Shown here: positions 18,115 to 26,270 of the stretch, in pieces | Layout: every line of letters begins with the position of its first letter | Numbering within the stretch: the stretch's first letter is position 1 | Source of the DNA: an uncultured Selenomonas sp. | GTDB taxonomy: Bacteria; Bacillota; Negativicutes; Selenomonadales; Selenomonadaceae | Reading direction: 5' to 3' | Length of the DNA: 64,000 nt | NCBI GenBank assembly: GCA_947167105.1 | Contig: CAMVGU010000006.1 | Location: forward strand, 50,795-114,794 | Made by a program: the position numbers and the translations under genes | The notes under the pieces: generated by a model | Told to the model about the DNA's origin: nothing | The model's database searches: none | Seen by the model: only the letters and a program-made list of their open reading frames with translations

Positions 18115-18177
18115 ATGGAACAGCTAATAGTAGCCCTGTTGCTAATTTTGCTGATTCTCATTGAGGCAAAGAAATAA
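18115..18177 (+). CDS. 20-residue hydrophobic peptide, candidate type I toxin
   Basis: A tiny frame: ATG, then MEQ, a run of 13 hydrophobic residues (LIVALLLILLILI) and a charged end EAKK. This is the build of membrane-acting type I toxins in Firmicutes (TxpA/Fst/holin-like group), though shorter than most. GCGGGG at 18101-18106 lies 8 bases before the start; an in-frame ATG at 18109 would add two residues. It has its own promoter, ends in a hairpin terminator, and a convergent promoter lies about 100 bases downstream, so an antisense RNA would pair with the mRNA 3' end. Function is inferred from architecture only. Confidence 0.5.
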   Translation: MEQLIVALLLILLILIEAKK

Positions 18178-18272
18178 CCGCCCCCTGACTCCAAACTCGA
18201 GGCGGTCGTTTCTCTTTGAAATTACCAACTGAGCGAGGAGCGAGCCGTTTACCGGGCTAGCATCCCCTTTCT
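18170..18272 (-). ncRNA. candidate antisense antitoxin RNA
   Basis: Predicted from a strong minus-strand promoter at 18279-18307 and the shared hairpin at 18177-18206. The RNA would be about 100 bases, would contain the complement of the toxin stop codon and 3' untranslated region, and has no open frame of its own. The arrangement (convergent genes overlapping at the terminator) is that of TxpA/RatA and Fst loci. Confidence 0.45.
18177..18217. terminator. shared bidirectional terminator of the toxin locus
   Basis: ACCGCC (18177-18182) pairs with GGCGGT (18201-18206). On the plus strand it is followed by GTTTCTCTTT, on the minus strand by TATTTCTTT, so it can end both the toxin mRNA and the convergent antisense RNA. 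Confidence 0.55.
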
Positions 18273-18278
18273 GTCTTG

Positions 18279-18307
18279 ATTATACCATTTCTACGGCCAT
18301 TTGTCTA
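18279..18307 (-). promoter_or_regulatory. promoter of antisense RNA
   Basis: On the minus strand TAGACA (18307-18302), 17-base spacer, a perfect TATAAT (18284-18279). No coding gene starts downstream on this strand before the SorC gene at 17953, so an RNA product is the natural reading; read-through to sorC is an alternative. Confidence 0.65.
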
Positions 18308-18331
18308 CTCAAATGCCGTGAGTAAATTTCC

Positions 18332-19150
18332 TCACCCTCTTGTCTTGCCGCCGGCTACATTATAAGTGACGCCGTGGATATAGGAGGCCCTGTCGCTGGC
18401 GAGGAACATTACCGCATCGGCAACTTCCGTGAGCTTGCCGGAGCGTCCCAGGGGCGTGGTCTTGGTGCTGGAATAGCCCTTGCGCAAATCCTCCACCGTG
18501 ATGCCCCTGGTATAGGCCAGGGCTTCCTCATAGGCCAGGGTCCTGAGGCCCGTGGCCTCCATGATGCCGGGGGCCATGCCCACCACCCGCACATTGTACT
18601 TGCCCAGCTCCTTGGCCCAGGAGCGGGTGAAGGAATTCACCGCATTCTTGGTGGCTGCATAGATGCTCTGGCCCTCGGAACCTTCCAGGCCGCTCTCGGA
18701 GGACATGTTGATGATAACGCCCTTGCCGTTATCCACGAACTCATGCCCCAGGGCCTGGGCCATCAGGTAGACACCCTTGATGTTTACGGAAGTCACCTTG
18801 TCATAGACATTTTCGCTCAGTTCATATTTGCCATGGGGGTCCTTTTCGTCCACCAGCAGGCAGGGGATGTTGATGCCCGCGTTGTTCACCAGGATATCCA
18901 GCTTGCCGAATTTCTCCTTGGCCTGCTTCACCATGGCCTCTATATTGTCAGCCTGGGTCACATTGGTCACCACATAGAGCACTTCGCCGCTGCCTTCGTG
19001 CAGCTCGAATTCAGGCTCCTTCGGGTTCATGTCACAGACCACCACATTGGCGCCGTTGTCCAGGAAAGCCTGGGCCACCGCCTTGCCGATGCCGGAGGCA
19101 CCGCCCGTAACAACTGCCGTTTTTCCTTCCAGATTAAGCCATGAAGCCAT
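18332..19150 (-). CDS. srlD: sorbitol-6-phosphate 2-dehydrogenase
   Basis: 272 residues, a short-chain dehydrogenase. The NAD-binding motif is VTGGASGIGKAVA, the structural NNAG motif is present (LVNNAGINIP), and the active site has Ser (MSSESG) plus Tyr and Lys (SIYAATKN). It oxidises sorbitol 6-phosphate, made by the PTS, to fructose 6-phosphate in the cytosol. Assignment to this substrate rests on its place as last gene of the glucitol PTS operon. ATG 19150 has GGAG about 9 bases ahead; a TTG at 19165 is in frame but overlaps that site. Confidence 0.85.
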   Translation of the reverse strand: MASWLNLEGKTAVVTGGASGIGKAVAQAFLDNGANVVVCDMNPKEPEFELHEGSGEVLYVVTNVTQADNIEAMVKQAKEKFGKLDILVNNAGINIPCLLVDEKDPHGKYELSENVYDKVTSVNIKGVYLMAQALGHEFVDNGKGVIINMSSESGLEGSEGQSIYAATKNAVNSFTRSWAKELGKYNVRVVGMAPGIMEATGLRTLAYEEALAYTRGITVEDLRKGYSSTKTTPLGRSGKLTEVADAVMFLASDRASYIHGVTYNVAGGKTRG

Positions 19151-19190
19151 ATTTATCGTCTCCAATCTATGTTATGTAAATCTTTTCTGT

Positions 19191-19565
19191 TCACATGCGC
19201 TCGATGCTGATTTCCGTGCCAGGGGTGATTTCCGGCACAGGGGCTTCCTCCACATGGAGGCTGCCTTCCAGGACTTCCCCCTTGCCGCCGTCGAACTTGA
19301 CCGTGATATGGCCCAAGTTAGTGAGGTTCGTCTGCACCTCTGAGCCTACTGCCAGGATTTCGTAGGGTTCTTCGCCTATCTTGAAGATGTCCCCCACCTT
19401 GATCTGGTCCGCCACCTGATTGCCTGTGTGCATTACGCAGCAATCCCGCAGCTCCGGCAGGGCCAGGGATTCCTCGAACAGGATAATCATTTTGGCGGCA
19501 TCAATGAAATCCCCCACCTGGCCGCCCAGGGCCGTGACTTTCGTGCCGTAAATTTTCTTTGACAT
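19191..19565 (-). CDS. srlB: PTS glucitol/sorbitol-specific EIIA
   Basis: 124 residues, normal for the family. It accepts the phosphoryl group from HPr on a His (probably in CCVMHTGNQ) and passes it to the IIB domain. The start is ATG 19565 with AAAGGAGAACC in front; the frame is open further upstream but that stretch is repeat-derived intergenic DNA. It sits between srlE and srlD on the minus strand. Confidence 0.9.
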   Translation of the reverse strand: MSKKIYGTKVTALGGQVGDFIDAAKMIILFEESLALPELRDCCVMHTGNQVADQIKVGDIFKIGEEPYEILAVGSEVQTNLTNLGHITVKFDGGKGEVLEGSLHVEEAPVPEITPGTEISIERM

Positions 19566-19592
19566 AAGAGGTTCTCCTTTCTTGAGGGGTGC

Positions 19593-19648
19593 TTCCCCCC
19601 ACCACCGCTTACGCGGTCCCCCGCCCCCCCCAGGGGGCGGACAGGGGG
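19593..19648 (-). repeat. GC-rich palindromic repeat, short copy
   Basis: CCCCCCACCACCGCTTACGC then GGTCCCCCGCC and a C/G-run hairpin. It is the inverted form of the core GGGGGACCGCGTAAGCGGTG found in the longer repeats at 47402 and 54079. It lies between srlE and srlB, inside the operon. Confidence 0.6.
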
Positions 19649-19677
19649 CACAATCTATTACATGACGGTTAAGCGTC

Positions 19678-20679
19678 TCAGGACTCATAGAGGCCGAAGC
19701 TTGCCAGCCAGGCCAGCACCACGGAAATCGGGCCGGTGATAAAGCGGGAATAGAGGACAGAGGGGACACCCACTTCAACGGTCTCAGCCTCGGCTTCGGC
19801 AAGTCCCAGGCCTACGGGGATAAAGTCGCAGGCGCACTGGGCGTTGATGGCAAAGAGGGCGGGCAGGGCAAGATGGGGTGGGATGGCGCCCTTGCCGATT
19901 TCCACGCCGATGAGCACGCCGATGACCTGGGCGATGACCGCGCCCGGTCCAAGGAAGGGAGAAAGGAAGGGGAAGGAGCAGATGCAGGACAGGATGACCA
20001 GGCCCACAACATTGCCCGCCAGAGGTACCAGGAGGTGGGCAATCACATCACCGATGCCCGTGGTGAGGATAACGCCGATCAGCATGGAAACGAAGGCCAT
20101 AAAGGGCAGGATGGTCTTGATCATGGTATTGATGGTATCGCGGCCTGCCTGATAGAAGATGGAGACAATGCCGCCCATGAACTGGCCGATGCGGGCCATG
20201 AGGCTGCCGTGGGTCTGCTCCGTAATCTTCTTGCTGGTATCGTAGGATTTCTTGATGGCGCTGCCGGAGTCATCGGCAGCCGCTGCCGGGGCGGGCGCCG
20301 CCGAGCCGTCGGCGAAGGCGATATTTTCGGGCTTGACCGCAGATACGTAGATATCCGCCTTGATATGCTCTGCCAGGGGGCCGCTGGGGCCGGTGGGGTT
20401 CAGGTTGATGGTGAAGATGCGCTTCTGGGGATAGATGCCGCAGCGCAGGGTGCCGCCGCAGTCAATGACCACCACCAGGGTCTCATCCTCCGGCACACGG
20501 GTTTTGAAGCCGTCCACCAGCTCGCAGCCCGTCATTTCGGCAAGCTTCTGGGACACCGGGGAAATGACGCCCCCCGTGATGTTGACAATCTTGTTCTTCT
20601 TCTCGGTGGGGGTGAGGGTCAGGGGGCCGCCGAAGCCGCCGGAACCTGCGGAAACTACTACGGATTTATATTCTGCCAT
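19678..20679 (-). CDS. srlE: PTS glucitol/sorbitol-specific EIIBC
   Basis: 333 residues. The N-terminal IIB domain carries the phospho-accepting Cys region ([16 protein letters not shown]); a Pro/Ala-rich linker ([12 protein letters not shown]) leads to the membrane part with about five hydrophobic segments ([35 protein letters not shown] and others). Together with SrlA it forms the sorbitol permease and phosphorylates sorbitol on entry. AAAGGAGAG lies 8 bases before the ATG. Confidence 0.92.
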   Translation of the reverse strand: MAEYKSVVVSAGSGGFGGPLTLTPTEKKNKIVNITGGVISPVSQKLAEMTGCELVDGFKTRVPEDETLVVVIDCGGTLRCGIYPQKRIFTINLNPTGPSGPLAEHIKADIYVSAVKPENIAFADGSAAPAPAAAADDSGSAIKKSYDTSKKITEQTHGSLMARIGQFMGGIVSIFYQAGRDTINTMIKTILPFMAFVSMLIGVILTTGIGDVIAHLLVPLAGNVVGLVILSCICSFPFLSPFLGPGAVIAQVIGVLIGVEIGKGAIPPHLALPALFAINAQCACDFIPVGLGLAEAEAETVEVGVPSVLYSRFITGPISVVLAWLASFGLYES

Positions 20680-20715
20680 GATAGGTCTCTCCTTTGCCTT
20701 TCAATACACCTGAAA

Positions 20716-21270
20716 TCAGCCTTTGACTGCGACAACCTTCTTGCTGAGCTGGACGCCCTGCTGCTTCTGCACCATGGCGGTGGTGAAGTCAGTGATCCAG
20801 CCCCGCAGGAAATTGATGACGATACCTATCAGGAGGTAACGCAGCGCCAAATCCACCGTGGGCAGGCCCAGGGCCGAGATGCCGTTGGCAACGCCCAGGA
20901 AAACGAAGAGCTCGCCCGGATTGATGTGGGGGAACAGGCCGTTCAGGGTGTGGCAGGAAGCGGAGCCGGCCGCATAGTAGGAAGGCTTGTAGAACTCCGG
21001 CAGGAACTTGCCCAGGGAAAGGGTCATGGGGTTGCAGAAGAAGAAGGTTCCCACCACCGGCAGCAGTATGTAGCGCGTGAAGATATTGCCTGCACACAGA
21101 TGGGCGAACTTCTCGATGCGGTCATTGCCCACCATGCGGACGATGGAGTTCATGGCTACCAAAAGGCAGATAAGTGTGGGGATGATGCCCGTCACCCAGC
21201 CCATGAAGGTCTCGCCGCCCTTGTTGAACATGCCGATGAATCCCTGTGCCAGGAAAATCATAGTATCCAT
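20716..21270 (-). CDS. srlA: PTS glucitol/sorbitol-specific EIIC
   Basis: 184 residues, mostly hydrophobic, with the family opening [20 protein letters not shown] and conserved stretches [20 protein letters not shown] and [15 protein letters not shown]. It is the membrane half of the split sorbitol permease, with SrlE carrying the rest. AGAGGAGAG precedes the ATG. The gene lies 36 bases upstream of srlE. Confidence 0.92.
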   Translation of the reverse strand: MDTMIFLAQGFIGMFNKGGETFMGWVTGIIPTLICLLVAMNSIVRMVGNDRIEKFAHLCAGNIFTRYILLPVVGTFFFCNPMTLSLGKFLPEFYKPSYYAAGSASCHTLNGLFPHINPGELFVFLGVANGISALGLPTVDLALRYLLIGIVINFLRGWITDFTTAMVQKQQGVQLSKKVVAVKG

Positions 21271-21297
21271 AATCTTTCTCTCCTCTTTTCATAATTC

Positions 21298-21735
21298 CTA
21301 ATTATCGGCCTGCAGCCGGCCCGTGCCGACCGCTGCCTCCTCCGGGCAGGTTTCTCTTTCAGCCCGGAGCTTCATATATTCCTCATAATCCTTGCGGGCA
21401 GCCAGGACAGCCTTTTTTATCTGCGGGTCAATCCCTTCGCAGGTCTGCTCCCCAAGCTCCAGCAGGCTCTGTCCGTTCCACCTGTCCAGGGGCCGGAAGC
21501 CGGCGAAAACGGTACGTCCCTGCAAAATCTCTCCTTGCAGTATCTGGCAGTCCTCGTCAATGCAGAAAAGCACGATTGCTCCTGCCCTAAAGCGGCCTTT
21601 GGCCTTGCCAATGGTTACCCGCCCCTTTGCGCGGAGCTGTCTCACATGCTGCTGGAAGCGGCGGAACTGCCACAGGCCCAGGACAGTTTGCAATATCCAC
21701 ATAACAACTGCCAGTAGCACCAGCCAACCTATCAT
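21298..21735 (-). CDS. gutM: glucitol operon activator GutM
   Basis: 145 residues: one N-terminal membrane helix (IGWLVLLAVVMWILQTVLGLW) and a soluble part (RGKVTIGKAKGRF-like segment, then ILQGRTVFAGFRPLD). This is the GutM family, which accompanies glucitol PTS genes and is regarded as an auxiliary activator. AAAGGTGG lies 6 bases before ATG 21735; the in-frame ATG at 21741 touches it. It is the first gene of the sorbitol operon, whose promoter lies about 120 bases upstream. Confidence 0.85.
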   Translation of the reverse strand: MIGWLVLLAVVMWILQTVLGLWQFRRFQQHVRQLRAKGRVTIGKAKGRFRAGAIVLFCIDEDCQILQGEILQGRTVFAGFRPLDRWNGQSLLELGEQTCEGIDPQIKKAVLAARKDYEEYMKLRAERETCPEEAAVGTGRLQADN

Positions 21736-21816
21736 AAGCATCCACCTTTCTCTGCCGAGCGATTACCAAACACTGCTCCTGAAAACCCGGATAAAGGCGC
21801 CATCGGATTTTCATTT

Positions 21817-21828
21817 TCACATATGTGA
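21817..21828. promoter_or_regulatory. palindrome in srl leader, possible operator
   Basis: TCACATATGTGA is a perfect 12-base palindrome between the srl promoter and gutM, about 30 bases after the predicted transcription start. A regulator (SorC, LacI-type or CRP-like) could bind it; which one cannot be said. Confidence 0.4.
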
Positions 21829-21864
21829 TAGTATATCTCTTTTGAAATCCCTTTCTTGTCTAGC

Positions 21865-21893
21865 ATAATACTCGGTTGCGTTCAGGATAGCAA
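21865..21893 (-). promoter_or_regulatory. promoter of the sorbitol operon
   Basis: On the minus strand TTGCTA, 17-base spacer, TATTAT. Predicted start near 21858, giving an about 120-base leader that includes the palindrome at 21817-21828. The rest of the 355-base gap up to 22090 holds a terminator and no gene. Confidence 0.5.
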
Positions 21894-21997
21894 GCATTTT
21901 CTTTTACTTTTCGCCTGTTTTATCTATATTTTTCTATTTTTGTCGTCACGTTTGCTCGTTTGTGACATAAGTGTATCATATGAGAAAATGCGGGCGC

Positions 21998-22044
21998 AAA
22001 AAATCCCGTCCGAGGCAGTCAGCGCTCAGGACGGGATTTTTTTT
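21998..22044. terminator. terminator of the NRPS operon
   Basis: AAAAAATCCCGTCC pairs with GGACGGGATTTTTT (22029-22042). It follows the last NRPS gene on the minus strand and insulates the sorbitol operon from it. Confidence 0.8.
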
Positions 22045-22090
22045 ATGGCTCATCCTCTTACCGGCTCCGGCATGCCGCCGGGCCTTCAGA

Positions 22091-24991
22091 TCAGAGCATT
22101 CTTTCCTCTTGCAGGATTTCCCGCAAGCTTTCAATGTAGACAGGGGAAGCAAAGGCTTGGACAATTTGCAGCCCGATAACCTCACCATACTGCAAAGCAT
22201 ACACCATCAAAGGATAGGAGGCGGGGACTTTTTGCCGGAAGGATTTTACAGAGGGGGCGATGTCGTCAGGCAGGACTTTTCCCATGTAGTTTGCCAGGAT
22301 ATCCGTTTGGGTCTTGTAATTCTCAACTATGGCAGCCCGTTTGGCACTATCCTCAGTCGTAAAGAACTCCCTCGTCCTGTTGGTAAAGGCAGCCAAGTTT
22401 TCGTAGGTATATTGCTGGGCAAAATCCCCTTTGAGCTTATCCAGGGCAGTGCCCTGGATTGCACCTGTCAGGCAGCCGGGCTCTATGTTCAGGAAAATAT
22501 GAGGGATGCTGGAATTCTGGAATGAGTTTGGTACATGGAGGGGGACCCTGGTATTTACGGGGCCGCGAATGCTTATGATATGGGTGTTGTCCGGGTGGGC
22601 TTTCTGAATGGCCCGGGCCACTAAAAGGGCAAGGGCTATCTGGCCGGAGATTTTATGCTGCGTGCAGAAATCCTCAAATCCTTGTGCCGGGATTTCCATA
22701 AAACATTCCCTGGCCTCACCGGATGAATTGATTTCCGGCGGGATAAAATGGTTTGCTATTCTGTAGTCTGCCGGTTTGTAGCCTGCGGGCAGGGGGAGTT
22801 CCTGGGCCATTAAATCCGCCACGAAGTCAAAAGCTTCCGGCCCTTGATAAAAAGTGCTCTGCTTGCCAAAGTAAAAATCCAGCACTGCCTGCACAAAAGC
22901 GTTTATGCCAAATCCGTCGGTTAAAATATGGCTGATGGTAAAAATAATCTTATCCCCGTCATATTCCACCGCCGCATAATGGTTGTCCGTGCCAAATTCC
23001 TTCAGGGTTCCCGCCTTTTGGACCAGGAAGGGGGAGTTGGTTTTTCGAAACTGCACTATGCCGCTGTCCTTGGCAATATCAAAGGCAACATAGGGGCAGA
23101 CCTCCAGGGCCTTATCCACGGCCCTTTGCAGGCGGGAGGGATTGACTTCCTCCTGCAAAATTACTTCAATGGCAGGGCTGCCGGCGATTTGCCTGATGGT
23201 TTCTTCTTTTAGGGCAAAGAAGGAGCTGTATCTGGAAGTGACCCGCCCGGTCTTGAGATAGCTTTGATAAGACTCCTTGATTTCCGGAAAGACCTTCTCC
23301 TGCAGTGCCTGCAGGGGAGAAAATCTTTCCCCCTCCTGTGAAGGAGAACTGTTTTCCTCACAAAATGCCGCCAATCTTTCCGGCGTGCGGTATTTATATA
23401 CATCATTGCTGGTAAGGGGCAGACCTTCGCAGGCGGTGACCAGTAAAATCGTCTTCAGTGAATCGCCCCCCATTTGATAGAAATCTGCCCTGCGGCTGAT
23501 TTTTTCCAGGCCCAGTACAGAGGCCATTTTCTCGCAGATTACCCTTTCCATATCTGTAAGGGGCGCTGCATATTCCCCGGAATTGCTTTTGGCTTCCGGC
23601 TCAGGAAACAATCTCCTGCTGACCTTGCCATTGGCGTTGGTGGGGAATTTTTCCATGGCAATATAGTAGTTGGGAATCATATAGGGGGGCAGGTGTCTGG
23701 CAAGTTTTTCCCGCAGGGCGGGAAGATTTTTTTCAGCGAAGCTGTCGCCGATTTCAGAGGCCAGGCCATAGAGGACAATAAAGGCGTTGCTGCCCTGGGC
23801 AAAACCTTTGGCGATGATATTTTTCACATCCAGAGCATTTTTGGCGGCAATTTCAATTTCCTCAGGCTCCACCCGATTGCCGTGAATCTTAATCATGTCA
23901 TCCTTGCGCCCGACTATGTAGAGATTGCCATCTTCATCCTTATAGCCTAAATCACCGGTGTGGAATATTCCCCCCCGCAGGATTTTTTCCGTCTGCTCCG
24001 GCAGATTGATATAGCCGCGAAAGTATTCATTTTGGAAGCAAACCTCACCATGCTCCCCGGCTTCTGCAGGGTTGCCCTCGTCATTTAGTATCTCTATTTG
24101 CAGGCCATAAGTGCTTTTTCCTACAGGCGTTCTGTGATAAGGCTTGTCAATGGTGTAAGCAGTGACAAAAGCAGCCGTCTCGCTCATGCCATAGCCGTTT
24201 TTCAGGGTGGCATCGGAAAAATAAAGCTCGCTGACATTATCGCTGCCTGTAAAAATAAAATGCAGGGTGCTTGGAATGTCCTTATACACTTTCAGCAGCG
24301 TAGGCGACATGAAAAATTCCGTAATTTTTTCATCTGCGATAAATCTGGTGAAAGCGTTCATATTCTTGATTATTTCATAAGATAAAACATAGAAGCTGGT
24401 GCCCAGATAAAGCTGGGAAACCAGCCATACGAAATAAATGACAAAATTCAGGGGGTAAGTTGCGGCATGGCGATAGCCCTCCCCATATTTCCAGCCTGGC
24501 TCTTTGGGATAGCTCTTTACGCATAAGTCCAGCTTGCCGTATTCGTGAAGGGCACCTTTGGGATTGCCCGTGGTGCCGGAAGTGTAGACAGCATAGCAGG
24601 CATCCTGGGGAGCGGCTTTTTCGTAGCCGCTGCAAGGCTCTTCCTCCAGCATTTCCCTGTAAATCTTTTCATTGATAATCAGTTTGGCCCGGCAGTCCCT
24701 GCTGATGTATTCCACCCGCTCAGCGGGATAATCAGCCTCGGTGACGGTGCCCGCCGCACCGGCGCGCCAAATGCCAATGAGGGCCACGGAAATTTTAGGC
24801 CCCCTGGGCAAATTTATCAGCACGAAATCCTCTTTGCCGATATGGTGTTTTTTCAAATAGGCATAGACTTTGCCGGACAAATGCCATAACTCCCCGTAGG
24901 TTACGGCTTCCCGGCGGTAATCCAGGGCCAGGGCCAGGCGGCAAGGAAAGGCGGCGCAATTTTTTTCCAGTTGTTCCATAAAAGGTCTCAT
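22091..24991 (-). CDS. NRPS module A-T-C (third enzyme)
   Basis: 966 residues. Adenylation domain (about 1-480: YTSGTTGNPKGALHE, NGYGMSETAAF, HTGDLGYKDEDGNLYIVGRKDDMIKI), carrier domain with Ser in FYQMGGDSLKTIL (about 515), then a condensation domain (about 590-966) whose core motif is SHILTDG, keeping the second, catalytic His. The substrate-pocket region (YPLNFVIYFVWLVSQLYLG) lacks the FDx Asp that binds an alpha-amino group, so it may activate a non-amino acid such as an aryl or fatty acid; this is inference. It is the last gene of the operon; its start 13 bases after the STAS-APH stop suggests coupling. No thioesterase. Confidence 0.85.
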   Translation of the reverse strand: MRPFMEQLEKNCAAFPCRLALALDYRREAVTYGELWHLSGKVYAYLKKHHIGKEDFVLINLPRGPKISVALIGIWRAGAAGTVTEADYPAERVEYISRDCRAKLIINEKIYREMLEEEPCSGYEKAAPQDACYAVYTSGTTGNPKGALHEYGKLDLCVKSYPKEPGWKYGEGYRHAATYPLNFVIYFVWLVSQLYLGTSFYVLSYEIIKNMNAFTRFIADEKITEFFMSPTLLKVYKDIPSTLHFIFTGSDNVSELYFSDATLKNGYGMSETAAFVTAYTIDKPYHRTPVGKSTYGLQIEILNDEGNPAEAGEHGEVCFQNEYFRGYINLPEQTEKILRGGIFHTGDLGYKDEDGNLYIVGRKDDMIKIHGNRVEPEEIEIAAKNALDVKNIIAKGFAQGSNAFIVLYGLASEIGDSFAEKNLPALREKLARHLPPYMIPNYYIAMEKFPTNANGKVSRRLFPEPEAKSNSGEYAAPLTDMERVICEKMASVLGLEKISRRADFYQMGGDSLKTILLVTACEGLPLTSNDVYKYRTPERLAAFCEENSSPSQEGERFSPLQALQEKVFPEIKESYQSYLKTGRVTSRYSSFFALKEETIRQIAGSPAIEVILQEEVNPSRLQRAVDKALEVCPYVAFDIAKDSGIVQFRKTNSPFLVQKAGTLKEFGTDNHYAAVEYDGDKIIFTISHILTDGFGINAFVQAVLDFYFGKQSTFYQGPEAFDFVADLMAQELPLPAGYKPADYRIANHFIPPEINSSGEARECFMEIPAQGFEDFCTQHKISGQIALALLVARAIQKAHPDNTHIISIRGPVNTRVPLHVPNSFQNSSIPHIFLNIEPGCLTGAIQGTALDKLKGDFAQQYTYENLAAFTNRTREFFTTEDSAKRAAIVENYKTQTDILANYMGKVLPDDIAPSVKSFRQKVPASYPLMVYALQYGEVIGLQIVQAFASPVYIESLREILQEERML

Positions 24992-25003
24992 TAGCCTGTA
25001 GCC

Positions 25004-26260
25004 TCATTTCCATAAGTCAAGGTATTTAAGCAGTACATGCAGATTTTCCTTTTCCGATTCTGTCAGGAAATATCTGATGTATTTTACTTTTTCCGCCAAT
25101 TTTTCCGGCTGGTCTTTTAGGGTAGCGCAAACATCCACAAGAAAGGTAATAAACTTGATATTTCCGTAAAAGGCAACCAGTTTCAGGATTTTTTCCTTAT
25201 CTTCACGGGAGCTGTCGGCAAAATAGCCGTTAAAAAATTTATCCCAAATCACTTCCGCCTGGGGGAGGGTGCAGCCGACGATCTTAAAATAAAAATCATC
25301 ATAAAGGGAGTTGCTTGGCAGGTCAAACATGCCATAGGCAATTTTCTTGTCTAAATGGACCATGCCTTGGTAAATACAATATAAATTGGCAACATCCCAA
25401 AGGGGATGCCCTGTGCTGAATTCGTCCATATCTATGAGCATGAGCTTGCCATTGGATATCATTAAATTTTTAGCGTGAAAGTCCCCATGCACAGCCGTGG
25501 CTCTGTCAGGGACGGCATCAATGTATGTTTCAATGGTTCCAAGCTCCTCCGCTGACAGAAAAGGGGCAGACCTTCCCAATTTGGCTTTCAGCATTTCCTT
25601 GCGGCTGCGAAGCTCACCTTCCTTAAAAGCAGTACGGGCAAGGGTTTTTGAGAGCGCAAGCATCTTATCTATGTACATATCCAGATTTTGCGGGTCCTTC
25701 TCAATAACCCTAGACAATGTTTCGGAATCAAGCAGCTCCAGAACTGTGCCGATGCCCTTTTCTGTACGTACGATTTCAAAGGGGATTGTGGTGGGAAGCT
25801 CGTGCACAAAAGCACAGCGAATTGTATTTATAACCGGCTCAATCTCCTCCTCCGACTGTATCCCGTAAAACACTTTCAAAACTTGCTCATCGTTTATGCG
25901 GTAAACGGAGCCATACATCCCGCTGCCGATGAGTTCAAAGCCGGAAGTATCTACAAACCGTAGTTTTTTCTTGACATTGAAAAAGGCGGTAAAGCCTGTA
26001 GTCTCAAAAATATTATAAATATCCTCAGAAGTATTTATAATATTTACAGGTATGCCCCCATGACTTTTTCTGAATTTAAGAATCATGCGCAGCCCCAGAG
26101 TAGAAATATAATTCATATTTTCCGCATCCAGGACAAGTTCCCCGGCTGCATCAAGATGTTCCAGGGCAAACAGCTCTTTTTCTATGGCTGTATGATTTTT
26201 TGGATTGATTTCTTCAGGCAGGATTACAGTTAATCTGCCCTGCTCAAATTTAGTCTCCAT
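25004..26260 (-). CDS. STAS domain fused to APH-type kinase
   Basis: 418 residues. Residues 1-105 are a STAS (anti-anti-sigma) domain with the phospho-acceptor region YISTLGLRMIL. After a short linker comes an aminoglycoside-phosphotransferase/choline-kinase-like fold: glycine loop LIGSGMYGSVYRI, lysine in QVLKVFYG, catalytic HGDFHAKNLM and metal-binding LIDMDEFSTGHPLWD. A near twin (404 residues, same order) lies at 59055. RBS AAGGAGG precedes ATG 26260. The stop of the preceding gene overlaps its leader. Substrate of the kinase part is unknown; by context it could phosphorylate a small molecule or the STAS partner of the fused MATE-HATPase. Confidence 0.8.
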   Translation of the reverse strand: METKFEQGRLTVILPEEINPKNHTAIEKELFALEHLDAAGELVLDAENMNYISTLGLRMILKFRKSHGGIPVNIINTSEDIYNIFETTGFTAFFNVKKKLRFVDTSGFELIGSGMYGSVYRINDEQVLKVFYGIQSEEEIEPVINTIRCAFVHELPTTIPFEIVRTEKGIGTVLELLDSETLSRVIEKDPQNLDMYIDKMLALSKTLARTAFKEGELRSRKEMLKAKLGRSAPFLSAEELGTIETYIDAVPDRATAVHGDFHAKNLMISNGKLMLIDMDEFSTGHPLWDVANLYCIYQGMVHLDKKIAYGMFDLPSNSLYDDFYFKIVGCTLPQAEVIWDKFFNGYFADSSREDKEKILKLVAFYGNIKFITFLVDVCATLKDQPEKLAEKVKYIRYFLTESEKENLHVLLKYLDLWK

Positions 26261-26270
26261 GGGAGCCTCC

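Noticed and set aside
19873..21294. 473-codon open frame opposite srlA/srlE
   Set aside because: Caused by high GC in the reverse strand of real PTS genes; His/Gly/Asp-rich translation typical of shadows.
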